From UBA4744 sp963723165 (GTDB taxonomy: Bacteria > Actinomycetota > Acidimicrobiia > Spongiisociales > UBA4744), in contig CAVRPP010000016.1 in NCBI GenBank assembly GCA_963723165.1, forward strand, positions 1 to 37,563: a stretch of DNA of 37,563 bases, given 5' to 3'. Each line of letters begins with the position of its first letter. Position 1 is the first letter of the stretch. The notes under the pieces are model-generated. The model was not told the DNA's origin. It worked only from the letters and a program-made list of their open reading frames with translations, and searched no databases. Below are positions 1 through 9,332 of this stretch, piece by piece. The translations under genes were made by a program, and so were the position numbers.

Positions 1-2512
1 GTGGTGGCCGCCCTCCTCCCGTTGGGTGGGGTTGCAGCCCGGGCGAGTCTGGCGGGAACCGTCGAGGTCATGCCCCTGGGCGACTCGATCACGGAGGGAA
101 TTCTCGGCAGCAGCAACGACACGGGTTATCGACGAACGTTGTGGCTCTCGCAAGCAGCGGCAGGACGCGATCTCGACTTTGTCGGCAGTCGCTCAACGGG
201 TGTTCCTAACAACTTCGACAGAAATCACGAGGGCCACAGCGGAATGCGGGCCGACCAGATTCGTGATGCAGCAACCGGCTGGCTGTCCGCCAATCCCGCC
301 GATGTCGTCCTGCTCCACATCGGTACCAACGACATAACGCAAGGGCAGAGTTCAACCTCAACTATACAACGAAATGGGTCAATCCGACTGGATTAAGACG
401 GCCGACAACACGACGTGGGCCATCGTGGCCAAGATCGTCCCGCGGAATGACGGCAACAACACTTTGCGGCAACGCACGAATGACCTCAACAGCAAGATCG
501 CTGCGCTCGTGAGCGCGCGGGCTGCGGCCGGTGATCGGGTCATGTTGGTCGATATGAACAGTCCGTTGAAACCGGGCCGCTGATATCGCAGACGGTATCC
601 ATCCGAACGACAGTGGATACGAAGATGGCGACGGCCTGGAACGCCGCATTGGATTCGCTCTTCGTCTCGGACACGATCCGGCCGGTGATCACACTGACTG
701 GCGCAAACCCGCAGACGGTGGAACTCGGCGGCTTCTACGTCGAACGAGGCCACAAGCCACCGGAACATCGACGGTGACTTGTCGGAGGAGATCGTTGTTG
801 ATGCTTCTGCCGTCAACGTTGCCAAGGTGGGTATCTATCAGGTCACCTACAACGTCAGAGATTTGCGGGCAACAGCGCCGTAGAAAAGGTCCGAACGGTG
901 CGGGTTGTGGATACGACGCCCCCGGTGATCACGCTCATCGGATCTAATCCGAAAACCGTGCAACTGGGTGACCCGTATGGAGAGCCGGGCGCCGCGGCTC
1001 AGGACAATGCCGACGGCGACCTGTCGTCCGAAGTTGTCATCGACGACTCTGCATTGGATGTTGGCAAGGTCGGTACATTTGGGGTGACCTACAACGTTGC
1101 GGATTCTTCCGGCAACCAGGCAGTGGAGGTGACTCGCACGGTGAAGGTGATTGACACGGTGCCGCCGGTGATCTCCCTGCTGGGGGCCAACCCGCAAGCC
1201 GTTGCCGTTGGAAGCGAGTATGACGAGCAAGGCGCTGTGGTTTCCGACAATCAAGCCTCACCGATAGTGGCGGCTATCGACACTTCAGCCTTGGACACAA
1301 CCTTGCCCGGTATCTACGAAGTTGTCTACAGCGCCGCCGACGCATCGGGGAACCAGGCAACAGTGGTTGTCAGAACCGTAACTGTGGTGCCGGTTCCGCC
1401 TGTCGAAGATCCGGCCGCAGCCCTGGTGGGCGAGTTCTCGGATGACGGCCGCGGCGACGTGGCCGTTCTGAAGCTCCTGGCAGACAGCTGGTGGGTCGGA
1501 GTGTCGAGCGGCCTGTGATTTTCACGGCGCCTTGGTCCGGAGCAGGTGGGTTGCCAGGCCGCTCCATTCATCGGGTCGGGGATTTCAATGGGGATGGGCT
1601 CGACGATCTCGCTTCCTACGCCGACGGCAACTGGTGGGTGAGCCGTTCGACGGGAGTGGTTTTGTGACGGCGTTGTGGGCGGATTTTGCGACGGCTTCTG
1701 GGTGGTCTTCGCAGTTGGTTGGGGATTTCAATGGGGATGGGCGTGATGATGTGGCGAGTTTTCATCCTTCGAATGGGACGTGGTGGGTGAGCCGTTCGAC
1801 GGGGAGTGGTTTTGTGACGGCGTTGTGGGCGGATTTTGCGACGGCTTCTGGGTGGTCTTCGCAGTTGGTTGGGGATTTCAATGGGGATGGGCGTGATGAT
1901 GTGGCGAGTTTTCATCCTTCGAATGGGACGTGGTGGGTGAGCCGTTCGACGGGGAGTGGTTTTGTGACGGCGTTGTGGGCGGATTTTGCGACGGCTTCTG
2001 GGTGGTCTTCGCAGTTGGTTGGGGATTTCAATGGGGATGGGCGTGATGATGTGGCGAGTTTTCATCCTTCGAATGGGACGTGGTGGGTGAGCCGTTCGAC
2101 GGGGAGTGGTTTTGTGACGGCGTTGTGGGCGGATTTTGCGACGGCTTCTGGGTGGTCTTCGCAGTTGGTTGGGGATTTCAATGGGGATGGGCGTGATGAT
2201 GTGGCGAGTTTTCATCCTTCGAATGGGACGTGGCTGGTGAGCCGATCGACAGGGTCCCGGTTTGTGACCGGTACGTGGGCGGACTTCTCGACGGCTTCTG
2301 GGTGGTCCTATCAGATGGTAGGTGACGTTGACGGCGACGGACGCCACGACATTCTCAACTACCACGCTGCGGCGAACGCCTGGTGGGTGGTGAGATCGAC
2401 CGGGTCTGGCTTTCGGTCAGTCGGTGGGATTGACCGGAATCCGAGACGACAGCGACTACCGGTCAAATCGGTTGCGGTACCAATCGATCGTCGCCTCGAG
2501 AGCGTCTCGTAA
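1..2512 (+). pseudogene. Secreted SGNH/GDSL hydrolase with DUF5011-like and FG-GAP/VCBS repeats, multiply frameshifted
   Basis: Probably a secreted esterase/lipase-type hydrolase on a long surface stalk. The 5' end may lie outside the window: a hydrophobic signal-like stretch (ALLPLGGVAARASLA) begins at base 1. The SGNH blocks are all visible: GDSITEG (Ser), GTND, and DGIHPND (Asp/His, around 591-612). Three immunoglobulin-like DUF5011-type units follow, with the signature PPVITL or PPVISL, at about 670-880, 910-1140 and 1160-1380. FG-GAP/VCBS units with Ca-binding-like DFNGDGRDD loops run from about 1420 to 2400. The frame changes near 370, 583, 623, 750, 862, 1513 and 1652, yet each piece continues the same family. 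The true end is uncertain (about 2420-2512), next to a convergent gene. Either a decayed gene or a real gene with sequence indels; I favour the latter. Confidence 0.75.
1652..2250 (+). repeat. Four near-identical 150-bp tandem units encoding 50-aa VCBS repeats
   Basis: Units lie at 1652-1800, 1801-1950, 1951-2100 and 2101-2250. Units 2 and 3 are identical. Unit 4 differs only in its last 20 bases. Unit 1 is identical except that GGGG after TTCGAC is GGG, which shifts the frame. The encoded unit carries DFNGDGRDDVASFHPSNGTW. A diverged unit continues at 2251-2400 with more synonymous and amino-acid changes. Identity at DNA level, including third positions, indicates recent duplication or gene conversion rather than selection on protein alone. 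Confidence 0.95.
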
Positions 2513-3396
2513 GGGTGTGGGCCGAAACCCGAATCTAGCCTGCAAGGCGCTACTCATCGGAGATGAACGGCTCCTCGAATTCATACAGCATCTCCAGCAG
2601 TTCTCGGACTTCCGGATCGAATCGTCCCAGGATTCGCAGAGCAGCTTGGGAGTTGCCGTGGCCCTGGCGGGAACTCCGGCAACTTCGCCGATCATGGCGA
2701 CGATCTGCCTGGTGGTGGTCGTTTCGTCGCTGGGAACGTGCCAGGCCTTGCCCCATGCGGAAGGTTCGTTACCGACCAGGACCAACGCCCTGGCGATGTC
2801 TCCCACGTAGGTGTACGCGTGAGGCAGCTCTGGATCCCCGAGCACCTGAGCAGTCTTGCCGTCGAGGATGCGTGCGAACACCCGATCACCAAGGGCCGAC
2901 TGCAGAACCCGGGGGCCGAAGAAATCCGATGCACGAACGCTGGCAGCCCGGATTTCGCCACGACCGTGAGCGGCTGCGAGCTCACGGGTCATGTTTGCCC
3001 GGACTTCACCCTTTCTGGTGTTGGGTGCCAACGGGGTATCTTCAGACATCGCCGCTCCACCGGTCGCGCCGAACATGTAGAGGTTCTCCATGGAGATCAG
3101 CGTTGCTCCGCAGGCACGAGCCGCCGAGATGACCGAGTTCTGCAGCGCCGGGAAGCGCTCCGGCCATTGATGATACGGGGGGTTGAGCGCCTGATAGACC
3201 ACGGATGCTCCGCGGGCGCCCGTGTGGCGAAATCGGGGTCGGCCGCATCGCCGCTGACCAGTGCAACACCATCCGGGACGTCGGCATGTCCGGATCGGTT
3301 CACCATGCGGACATCCTTCCCGGACCCGACCAGCTCCTCCATAGTGGCCAGTCCAACCGGCCCGGTTCCGAAGATCACATGGAGTTCGTCTTCCAC
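2456..3396 (-). CDS. NAD-dependent epimerase/dehydratase family protein (frameshifted)
   Basis: Extended short-chain dehydrogenase of the nucleotide-sugar epimerase type. The N-terminus starts at GTG 3396 and gives VIFGTGPVGLATMEELVGSG, a Rossmann NAD-binding motif of GxGxxG type, followed by acidic DAADPDF. The middle part has SMENLYMFG (Ser and Tyr regions of the active site; the usual YxxxK is not clear), then DFFGPRV and HAYTYVGDIARALVLVG, typical of NAD epimerases with YVGDIA. The C-terminus is IDWYRNRFDR. The frame changes near 3230 and twice (compensating) near 2640 and 2565, where the adjacent frame supplies RFDPEVRELLEMLYEFEEPF. Full length would be about 313 aa. It is convergent with the SGNH gene and lies 95 bp downstream of the GGDEF-EAL gene on the same strand. 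Substrate unknown. Confidence 0.8.
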
Positions 3397-3491
3397 CCTC
3401 GGCCTCTCCGTTGCCCGCAACTCACGCTGTCGATCTGGACAATAGTGGCCGTCGCGCCTCGTTTCGTCCCGACTTCTGGCGACCCGGCGGT

Positions 3492-6104
3492 CTAGACGAT
3501 GCGGAGATGTCCAGGGGGTGGAAGGGTGTCGAACACGGGGAATACGATTCCCCCCTCGCCCTCGACCTGGAGCAAAGCTCCGATGGCTCGAGCACTCAGC
3601 GGCTCGGCAAACAGGAATCCTTGACCGTGGAGGCAGCCAAGTTCCTTGATCTGATCGTACTGGTCGATCGACTCGATACCTTCGACAATTGTTTCCAGAC
3701 CGAGGGCGCTGCCGAGCTGGACGACCGTCTTCACCAGTTGGGGAACTTCGTGAGCGAACCCGAGCCGCGCCGTGAACGACTTGTCGACTTTGACGATATC
3801 TACCGGCAGGCGGTCGAGATAACTGAGGGATGAATATCCGGTCCCGAAGTCGTCGATCGCCAACAGCACGCCAAGTTCTTTCAACTCCTTGAGCTTTCGG
3901 ATCGACGTCTGCATCATCACTGTCTCGGTGATCTCCAGAATGAGCCGCTCCGCAGGCAAACCTTCCTCCAGCAACGTCGTCCTGACCTCGTCGACCAGTC
4001 CATCGTCCGTGAGCTGGGCAGGCGACAAATTGACGGCCACGCGGATCGGCGATTGGCCGGCGGGGATCGCTCGTTCCCATTTCCGGGCCTGGTGGCAGGC
4101 CTCGCGCAGGACCCACCGTCCAATCGGGCCGATCAAACCCGTTTCCTCTGCAAAGGGGATGAATTGTGACGGCGGAATCTCTCCTCGCTCTGGGTGACTC
4201 CACCGGACCAATGACTCGACGGCGACGATCTGACCTGACCCCATGTCGACAATGGGCTGGTAGTGAACAGCCAGCTCTTCTCGGGCGATGGCCTCCTTGA
4301 GGTCATGACGCAGCTCCAGCCGTGTGTTGACTTCTACATGCATCGACGGTTCGAATACCTGCCAGCCTCCCTTGCCGTTTCGTTTGGCTGCGTACATCGC
4401 CGCGTCGGCGTTGCGCAACAGCTGGTCCGGATCTTCGCCCTGATCGGCGAAGGCGATGCCGATGCTGGCCCGGGTTCCGATCTTCTTGTTTTCCACCGAA
4501 AAGACGGCATTCAGTTTTTCGGTGATCCGGTCGGCGACCGCCAGCGCTTCCGACGTGTCGGTGATGTTTTCGACGAGTACTGCGAATTCATCGCCGCCCA
4601 GCCGGGCGACCGTGTCCTGGGGCCGGCAGGCGCCCTGCAATCTGCCGGCCACGGCAATCAACATCTGATCGCCGGCAGCATGTCCCAGGCTGTCGTTGAC
4701 AACTTTGAAGTCATCCAGGTCGAGGAACAGGACGGCGACGAACCGAAGCCGTTCCTTGCAACTCTCCAACGCCCGTTCGACCTTGTCCCGGAAGAGGGTG
4801 CGGTTGGCCAGCAGCGTGAGCGAATCGTGCAGCGCCTGGTAGCGAAGCTCTTCCTTCAACTCCGTGAGGGCTGCCAGAGAGTCGGCCAGGTGTCCGTTCT
4901 GCAGCGAAACGCTTACCTGGCCGGCCAGCGTCATGAGAATGGCGAGGTCCTCTTCGGTGAATGCCGTCACGTTTCCGAGCTTGTTGGCGACCAGAAACAC
5001 ACCGAGGACGTCATCCTTGCCGGTCAAAGGGGCGGAAAGGTAGTCGGTGATGATGGGGCCGTGTTCGCGAGTCAGGTTGGCTCCGTCGGCTAGAAGGACT
5101 CCCGATTTGTTGGGTACCACCTCTTTCCAGACTGGATGCTCCCGAGCGAGGTCGAGGGGCACCATGATCTCGAGGCGGTCACCGGGCCCGACCGCCGTAC
5201 GGAACGTGTTCCCGGCAGGTCCGTTCGGGAATACGAGAATCTCGGCAAAATCAGCTTCGAACATGTCACAGGCGTGGCGAGCAGCTGCTACCAGCGCAGA
5301 TTCGATTTGGGGCGATTGGTGGAGGTCGCGGGTCGCATCGTACAGAGACTTGAGCCGCGCCCGTTCGTGACGTTGGGTCACGTAGGCCCGATATCCCATG
5401 AACATGACGACGGGCGGGACGAAAGCGACGATGGCGGCGGACGGGGCGCGAATGAGCAAGGTGATCCCGATGATGGCCAGAACCGTGTTGAGCGTTGCCG
5501 CCAGGGCACTGAGCCCGTACACCTCGAGGATATCGCGGTTGTTCAAGGTCCCACCGGTCATGCGGATGGCCATGTTGATCAGAATGTCCGCAATCGTCAG
5601 CGCGGTGATAGTGGCTGCCAGCGCTCCCAACCATCCGGCCGGGCCGAGCGGATCGGCAACCGCAACCACAGCTCGGAATGCGGCGATGGCCAGGGCGGTT
5701 TGTAGCGCGAACTGGGCAAGGTTGAAGAACAGCTTGATCAACGGCTGACGGCGACTGAAGCTCAGGACAAAGATGTTGGCGATCAACTGCCCCACGACCA
5801 CCTCGACCGGAGCTGCAAGGAAGAACCCGATGACCAACGGAATCTCACTCATTGAGAACGAATGTGCGTCCCGCCGGAATCGGAGATGCACCACGGTGAG
5901 CTCCGAAAAGAAGAAACCAACGGCCAGGTGAAACCAACGGAGTTGCAGGTTCGGATGAATGACGGGCAGATCGCGGGCGGCAAAAGTCAGGACGGCGGCC
6001 GCCAGCGCCACGATGCCGGTCAGAACCCAGACGTTGGCATTGCCCGGCTCAGTCATTCGGCGGCGTCGGCGGATTTTGTGGGATGGAGCGATTCCCCGCG
6101 CCAT
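3492..6104 (-). CDS. Membrane GAF-GGDEF-EAL cyclic-di-GMP signalling protein
   Basis: About 870 aa from the ATG at 6104, chosen because GAAGGG lies a few bases upstream; an in-frame ATG at 6185 has no such site. Roughly residues 20-265 hold about eight hydrophobic segments. A GAF-like domain follows (about 280-430), then GGDEF (about 450-610) and EAL (about 625-860). The GGDEF signature RLGGDEFAVL is intact and is preceded by RPQD, an RxxD inhibitory site. In the EAL domain the motif reads ESL, and the other expected residues are present: VAVNLSP (Asn), LEITET (Glu), IDDFGTGYSSL (Asp), VDKSF (Lys), VEGIE (Glu), HGQG (Gln). Both synthesis and hydrolysis of c-di-GMP are therefore plausible. The GAF domain suggests a small-molecule input; the ligand is unknown. 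Confidence 0.93.
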   Translation of the reverse strand: MARGIAPSHKIRRRRRMTEPGNANVWVLTGIVALAAAVLTFAARDLPVIHPNLQLRWFHLAVGFFFSELTVVHLRFRRDAHSFSMSEIPLVIGFFLAAPVEVVVGQLIANIFVLSFSRRQPLIKLFFNLAQFALQTALAIAAFRAVVAVADPLGPAGWLGALAATITALTIADILINMAIRMTGGTLNNRDILEVYGLSALAATLNTVLAIIGITLLIRAPSAAIVAFVPPVVMFMGYRAYVTQRHERARLKSLYDATRDLHQSPQIESALVAAARHACDMFEADFAEILVFPNGPAGNTFRTAVGPGDRLEIMVPLDLAREHPVWKEVVPNKSGVLLADGANLTREHGPIITDYLSAPLTGKDDVLGVFLVANKLGNVTAFTEEDLAILMTLAGQVSVSLQNGHLADSLAALTELKEELRYQALHDSLTLLANRTLFRDKVERALESCKERLRFVAVLFLDLDDFKVVNDSLGHAAGDQMLIAVAGRLQGACRPQDTVARLGGDEFAVLVENITDTSEALAVADRITEKLNAVFSVENKKIGTRASIGIAFADQGEDPDQLLRNADAAMYAAKRNGKGGWQVFEPSMHVEVNTRLELRHDLKEAIAREELAVHYQPIVDMGSGQIVAVESLVRWSHPERGEIPPSQFIPFAEETGLIGPIGRWVLREACHQARKWERAIPAGQSPIRVAVNLSPAQLTDDGLVDEVRTTLLEEGLPAERLILEITETVMMQTSIRKLKELKELGVLLAIDDFGTGYSSLSYLDRLPVDIVKVDKSFTARLGFAHEVPQLVKTVVQLGSALGLETIVEGIESIDQYDQIKELGCLHGQGFLFAEPLSARAIGALLQVEGEGGIVFPVFDTLPPPGHLRIV

Positions 6105-6256
6105 CGGAAACCCTTCGGTCGTAATCCTTTCCTCTTCAATCGGCAGATGGCGAAGGGAAATACAGTGCATTTTGCGGAGTGACATGTATGACTAGTTAGT
6201 CGCGCAACTCGTTGCACGGTTGAGTATCATCTTGTGCTCGTCGAGGCGGTTTGTTG

Positions 6257-6640
6257 ATGGACGAGACAATCAAGACGTCGATCGGCAGCATGTGGATCGA
6301 TACGTCGGGAATGCTATGGCATCGTCTCGACGCGGGCGTGTTGGTCACTGCGGACCATGCAGGAGAGACCGTCGCGGCAGTTCGCCGGCTGACGGGTGGC
6401 CGACCGGTCCCGGCCGTAGTCGATATTCGCGGAGCTGCGTTCGCCGATCGGGCGGCCCGGGACGGATTCGCGGGCGACCCGGACAGTAGCGCCGAGTTGG
6501 CTACTGCACTCATCGTCGACAAGGCTTTCAGCAAGCGTCTTGGCAACCTCTTCCTACAACTGAGCAAACCGAGTCGCCCGGTCCGAATGTTCACCTCAGA
6601 AGAAGAAGCAGCGGCGTGGGCAAGAACCTTCGTGCCGTGA
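6257..6640 (+). CDS. Small DUF7793/STAS-like protein
   Basis: 127 aa from ATG 6257; two in-frame TTG codons lie just upstream, and GAGG at 6242-6247 fits the ATG better. The sequence resembles the SpoIIAA/STAS-like DUF7793 type: an N-terminal W-x-D-x-x-G-M-L-W strand pattern, then RRLTGGRPVPAVVDIRG, LGNLFLQLSKPSRPVRMF, and a C-terminal EEEAAAWARTF. It has no signal peptide or membrane segment, so it is cytosolic. It is divergent from the GGDEF-EAL gene (152 bp between chosen starts), so a shared regulatory region is possible. Function is unknown in this family; anti-anti-sigma-like folding is an inference from the STAS resemblance. Confidence 0.7.
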   Translation: MDETIKTSIGSMWIDTSGMLWHRLDAGVLVTADHAGETVAAVRRLTGGRPVPAVVDIRGAAFADRAARDGFAGDPDSSAELATALIVDKAFSKRLGNLFLQLSKPSRPVRMFTSEEEAAAWARTFVP

Positions 6641-6689
6641 TGCCTCGCCGGGGAGCCGCTCGTATGGCGGCCCCCCGGCGGTGCGCTTG

Positions 6690-7325
6690 CTAGCGGTTGG
6701 TTTCGGTGGCGAGTTGGCGGATGCGGATGGCTTGGAATCGGAGTACGTGGATGATGGTTCCGAGTCCGAGGGCGATGGCGAACAGGTAGAGGGCTGTTCC
6801 GAATCGGCGGATCCCCTCGAGCCAGATCGCCCATTGCTCGGAGTTGGCCAATGCCGTGGTGTCCCCGGAGGCGATCTGCGCTCCGATGACGATATGGGCT
6901 GCGACCGCGGCGAGGATGGTCATCATTGCCATGGCCATCAACCCGATGAACGCCTTGGCAGTTGGGGGCATTCTGAGCGTCTCGACCGGCAGCCCGGCGG
7001 TTTCCTGAACGGCGCCGCCGCCACTGCGGAACTCACCGAGGATCCGGGCGATCGCAAACGAGATCGCCGCGAACACCGAAGCGAACCCCACGAACATCGC
7101 AGCGGGGACGAAATGTCCCAGCGACACGATGGTCGATGCGGCGTCGCCGTTAGCGATGGAGGTGGCCCGGACGGCGGCCAAGACGGATCCGACGGCGAAG
7201 CCCATCAGGGCCATCACCAGCATCGGTCTCCACAGCCTGGCGCCTACCTGCTGGGGCAGGTTGGGTCCCTGAGCGTGGTCGCTGGTTTCGATATCGAACG
7301 TTCGGCTGTTGAGTGTTGTGGTCAT
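6690..7325 (-). CDS. Four-TM membrane protein, paralogue of the upstream gene
   Basis: 211 aa from ATG 7325. The AGGAGG at 7334-7339 is 8 nt from this start, but only 2 nt from the ATG at 7331, so 7325 is preferred. About four transmembrane helices. It shares with the neighbouring 313-aa protein the blocks ARLWxPMLxM, GGxxVQxxxGLxV, MPPTAKAFIGLMA and FQAxRIR. The Shine-Dalgarno site overlaps the stop codon of the upstream gene, so translation is probably coupled. I do not recognise a named family. There are no catalytic motifs, and charged residues lie mainly at helix ends. It could form a hetero-oligomeric membrane complex with its paralogue (inference). Confidence 0.85.
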   Translation of the reverse strand: MTTTLNSRTFDIETSDHAQGPNLPQQVGARLWRPMLVMALMGFAVGSVLAAVRATSIANGDAASTIVSLGHFVPAAMFVGFASVFAAISFAIARILGEFRSGGGAVQETAGLPVETLRMPPTAKAFIGLMAMAMMTILAAVAAHIVIGAQIASGDTTALANSEQWAIWLEGIRRFGTALYLFAIALGLGTIIHVLRFQAIRIRQLATETNR

Positions 7326-7337
7326 AGTCATATCCTC

Positions 7338-8279
7338 CTAGCGCCCGGTGGCGATGATTTCGCGGATCCGTCCAGCCTGGAAAGCCAGAGCGGTACCAAT
7401 GGTGGCCAGAGCCAGAACAATCCCGGCCAGCAGCAACCCGAGACCGAGTTCACGGAACGGTCCCAACCATGCCGAGTTAGCGGCGATGTTGCTGGTAGTG
7501 ACGTTGGCGGCGGCGTAGACGTAGAAACCGAACTGGGCGATCGAGATCATCAGACCGGCTGCCATCAAACCGACGAACGCTTTGGCGGTGGCCGGCATGT
7601 CCAACAATTTCACCGACAAACCGAGTGATTGTTGGACTTCGGCGCCGCCGTCGCGGATCAACCCGAGGATCGAACCCAACAGGAATGAAATCCCCGACAG
7701 TAGGAACCCTTCACCGAGGAACTGCAAACCCTGAGTCCACGCCGCAGCCCGGGTAGCCGCCACCGGATCGGTACCGGCGTTGCTGGACCAGACCAACGAC
7801 ACAAAGAACCCGGCCACCACAAACATGGCGCCCATTCCCAGCATCGGACCCCACAACCGGCGGGCCATCTTGTGGATACCCAACGATCCCGGGGCTCTAT
7901 CGGTGACCGTAGCCGGGCCGTACTCGGTATCGATCGGACCCAGCGGGAGTTTCGAACCATCACCGGCCGCTTTGATACGGGGCAAGGCCTCACTCATGCT
8001 GTCCCACCGGTAGTGGATCCGCACCAAAATGCCGATCAAGATCACTCCGATGCCAAACTTGACCGTCCCGAACGCAGTCGTAGTCAAACCAAACGCCCAG
8101 GCCAAAATCCCGGCCGAAGGCTCAACCTGCCCGCCCGCCACCAGATTGGCGATCAGCGTGATCATCGCTAGTCCCAGACCGACCGCCCCGATGATCAAAC
8201 CGGTCCTGCGGTGCGGAGACGGCTCCCGGAAATCAGATCCCGCAACCGGTTGGGTGAGGGTAGTGAATGGATTTGCCAT
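7338..8279 (-). CDS. Multi-TM membrane protein, founder of a tandem paralogue pair
   Basis: 313 aa, ATG 8279 preceded by AGGAGG at good spacing (7 nt). It has two extra N-terminal helices (around residues 25-95), a soluble stretch (about 95-135), then a four-helix core homologous to the downstream protein: ARRLWGPMLGMGAM, GLIRDGGAEVQQSLGLSV, MPATAKAFVGLMAAGLM, FQAGRIREI. First gene of a two-gene operon on the minus strand; the second follows after 12 bp. It is divergent from the TauE/SafE gene, with 206 bp between them that should hold both promoters; no clear -35/-10 pair was identified. Function unknown; the strong sequence conservation between paralogues outside the hydrophobic parts suggests a specific role. 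Confidence 0.87.
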   Translation of the reverse strand: MANPFTTLTQPVAGSDFREPSPHRRTGLIIGAVGLGLAMITLIANLVAGGQVEPSAGILAWAFGLTTTAFGTVKFGIGVILIGILVRIHYRWDSMSEALPRIKAAGDGSKLPLGPIDTEYGPATVTDRAPGSLGIHKMARRLWGPMLGMGAMFVVAGFFVSLVWSSNAGTDPVAATRAAAWTQGLQFLGEGFLLSGISFLLGSILGLIRDGGAEVQQSLGLSVKLLDMPATAKAFVGLMAAGLMISIAQFGFYVYAAANVTTSNIAANSAWLGPFRELGLGLLLAGIVLALATIGTALAFQAGRIREIIATGR

Positions 8280-8485
8280 GTGGACTCCTCCTTGTAATTG
8301 GCGCTTCCACCATCACCAACACCCTCAAGACTGTCGCCCGCCCAACAAAGTCAGGCGTACGACAAAGATGTGAGCTCCCAGCTTTCATTTCGCTTCGTTC
8401 CCAGTTCCCAACTCCCGAGAGTGATATGCCGTTGCCGGCTGCTGGGATGTTTGGAACTTCGGGTGCGGTGGGCCAACATCCGTGC

Positions 8486-9223
8486 ATGTCACTGGGTACC
8501 GTTCTTCTGCTGCTGGCCGCGGGAATGGTCGCCGGATTCATCAACACGGTGGCCGGAGGCGGTTCCGTTGTGACGCTGCCGATTCTGGTTGAACTCGTCG
8601 GTGCCGGCGTCGCCAACGGCACCAACCGGATTGCCATTCTCATGCAGAATCTGGCAGGCCTGGCCGGTTACCAGCGCGGCAAAGCCGTCCCATGGCATGT
8701 CGTGTGGCCGCTGATCCCACCGATGATCCTGGGCGCAGTGAGCGGCGCCTATGTCGCCACGACGATGTCGTCGGAAACGATGCGTCGGGTGTTTGCCCTC
8801 GTCATTGTGCTCGTGGCGGTTCTGGTCTTCGTGAAACCATCTCGGTGGATCGGCGACGCCGAGCCCCGGCTGCGGCAGCCCTGGCGCTGGTTGGTCTTTC
8901 TGGCTGCCGGGTTCTACGGGGGCTTTGTGCAAGCGGGAATGGGATTCCTCATGCTGGCCGGGCTCGTTCTAGGCGGCGGCCTCGGATTGGTCAAAGCCAA
9001 TGCTGTCAAGGTCGCTCTCATTCTTGTGTACACGCCGCTGGTGTTGGTCCTATTTGCGTTTGCCGACCAGGTCGATCTGGCAGTCGGGATGACCCTGGGA
9101 GTGGGCAACATGGTCGGCGCCTGGGTCTCCGCCCGTCTCGCGGTCCGCAAAGGGGCCGGCTGGATTCGCTGGGTGCTAATCGTCGCCGCGGTGGCTGCCG
9201 CCATCCGAATGCTCCTGACGTGA
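8486..9223 (+). CDS. TauE/SafE (TSUP) family membrane transporter
   Basis: 245 aa with about seven or eight hydrophobic segments. The N-terminal repeat has AAGMVAGFINTVAGGGSVVTLP and the second half has FYGGFVQAGMGFLML, the paired G-rich motifs of the TauE/SafE family. Members export or import small organosulfur or organic anions (sulfite, sulfoacetate, others); the substrate cannot be told from sequence. ATG 8486 is chosen because upstream in-frame residues are not membrane-like and the family starts here. It stands alone, followed by 109 bp before the P-type ATPase. Confidence 0.88.
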   Translation: MSLGTVLLLLAAGMVAGFINTVAGGGSVVTLPILVELVGAGVANGTNRIAILMQNLAGLAGYQRGKAVPWHVVWPLIPPMILGAVSGAYVATTMSSETMRRVFALVIVLVAVLVFVKPSRWIGDAEPRLRQPWRWLVFLAAGFYGGFVQAGMGFLMLAGLVLGGGLGLVKANAVKVALILVYTPLVLVLFAFADQVDLAVGMTLGVGNMVGAWVSARLAVRKGAGWIRWVLIVAAVAAAIRMLLT

Positions 9224-9332
9224 CCTAGCGGAGAATTCCCGCATCGAAGTCAGATCGCTAGCTTGCTCCAGGTGAGCAACCTGCCGCAGCACCCGTACCA
9301 TCCAATGCGCGGACTGCGGCCATAAGGATTCC

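Noticed and set aside
1652..2250. CRISPR array
   Set aside because: Units are 150 bp, contiguous with no unique spacers, and in frame with protein repeats.
1616..2365. 249-codon repetitive frame opposite the VCBS repeats
   Set aside because: Arg/Pro-rich periodic translation produced by the tandem repeat on the other strand.
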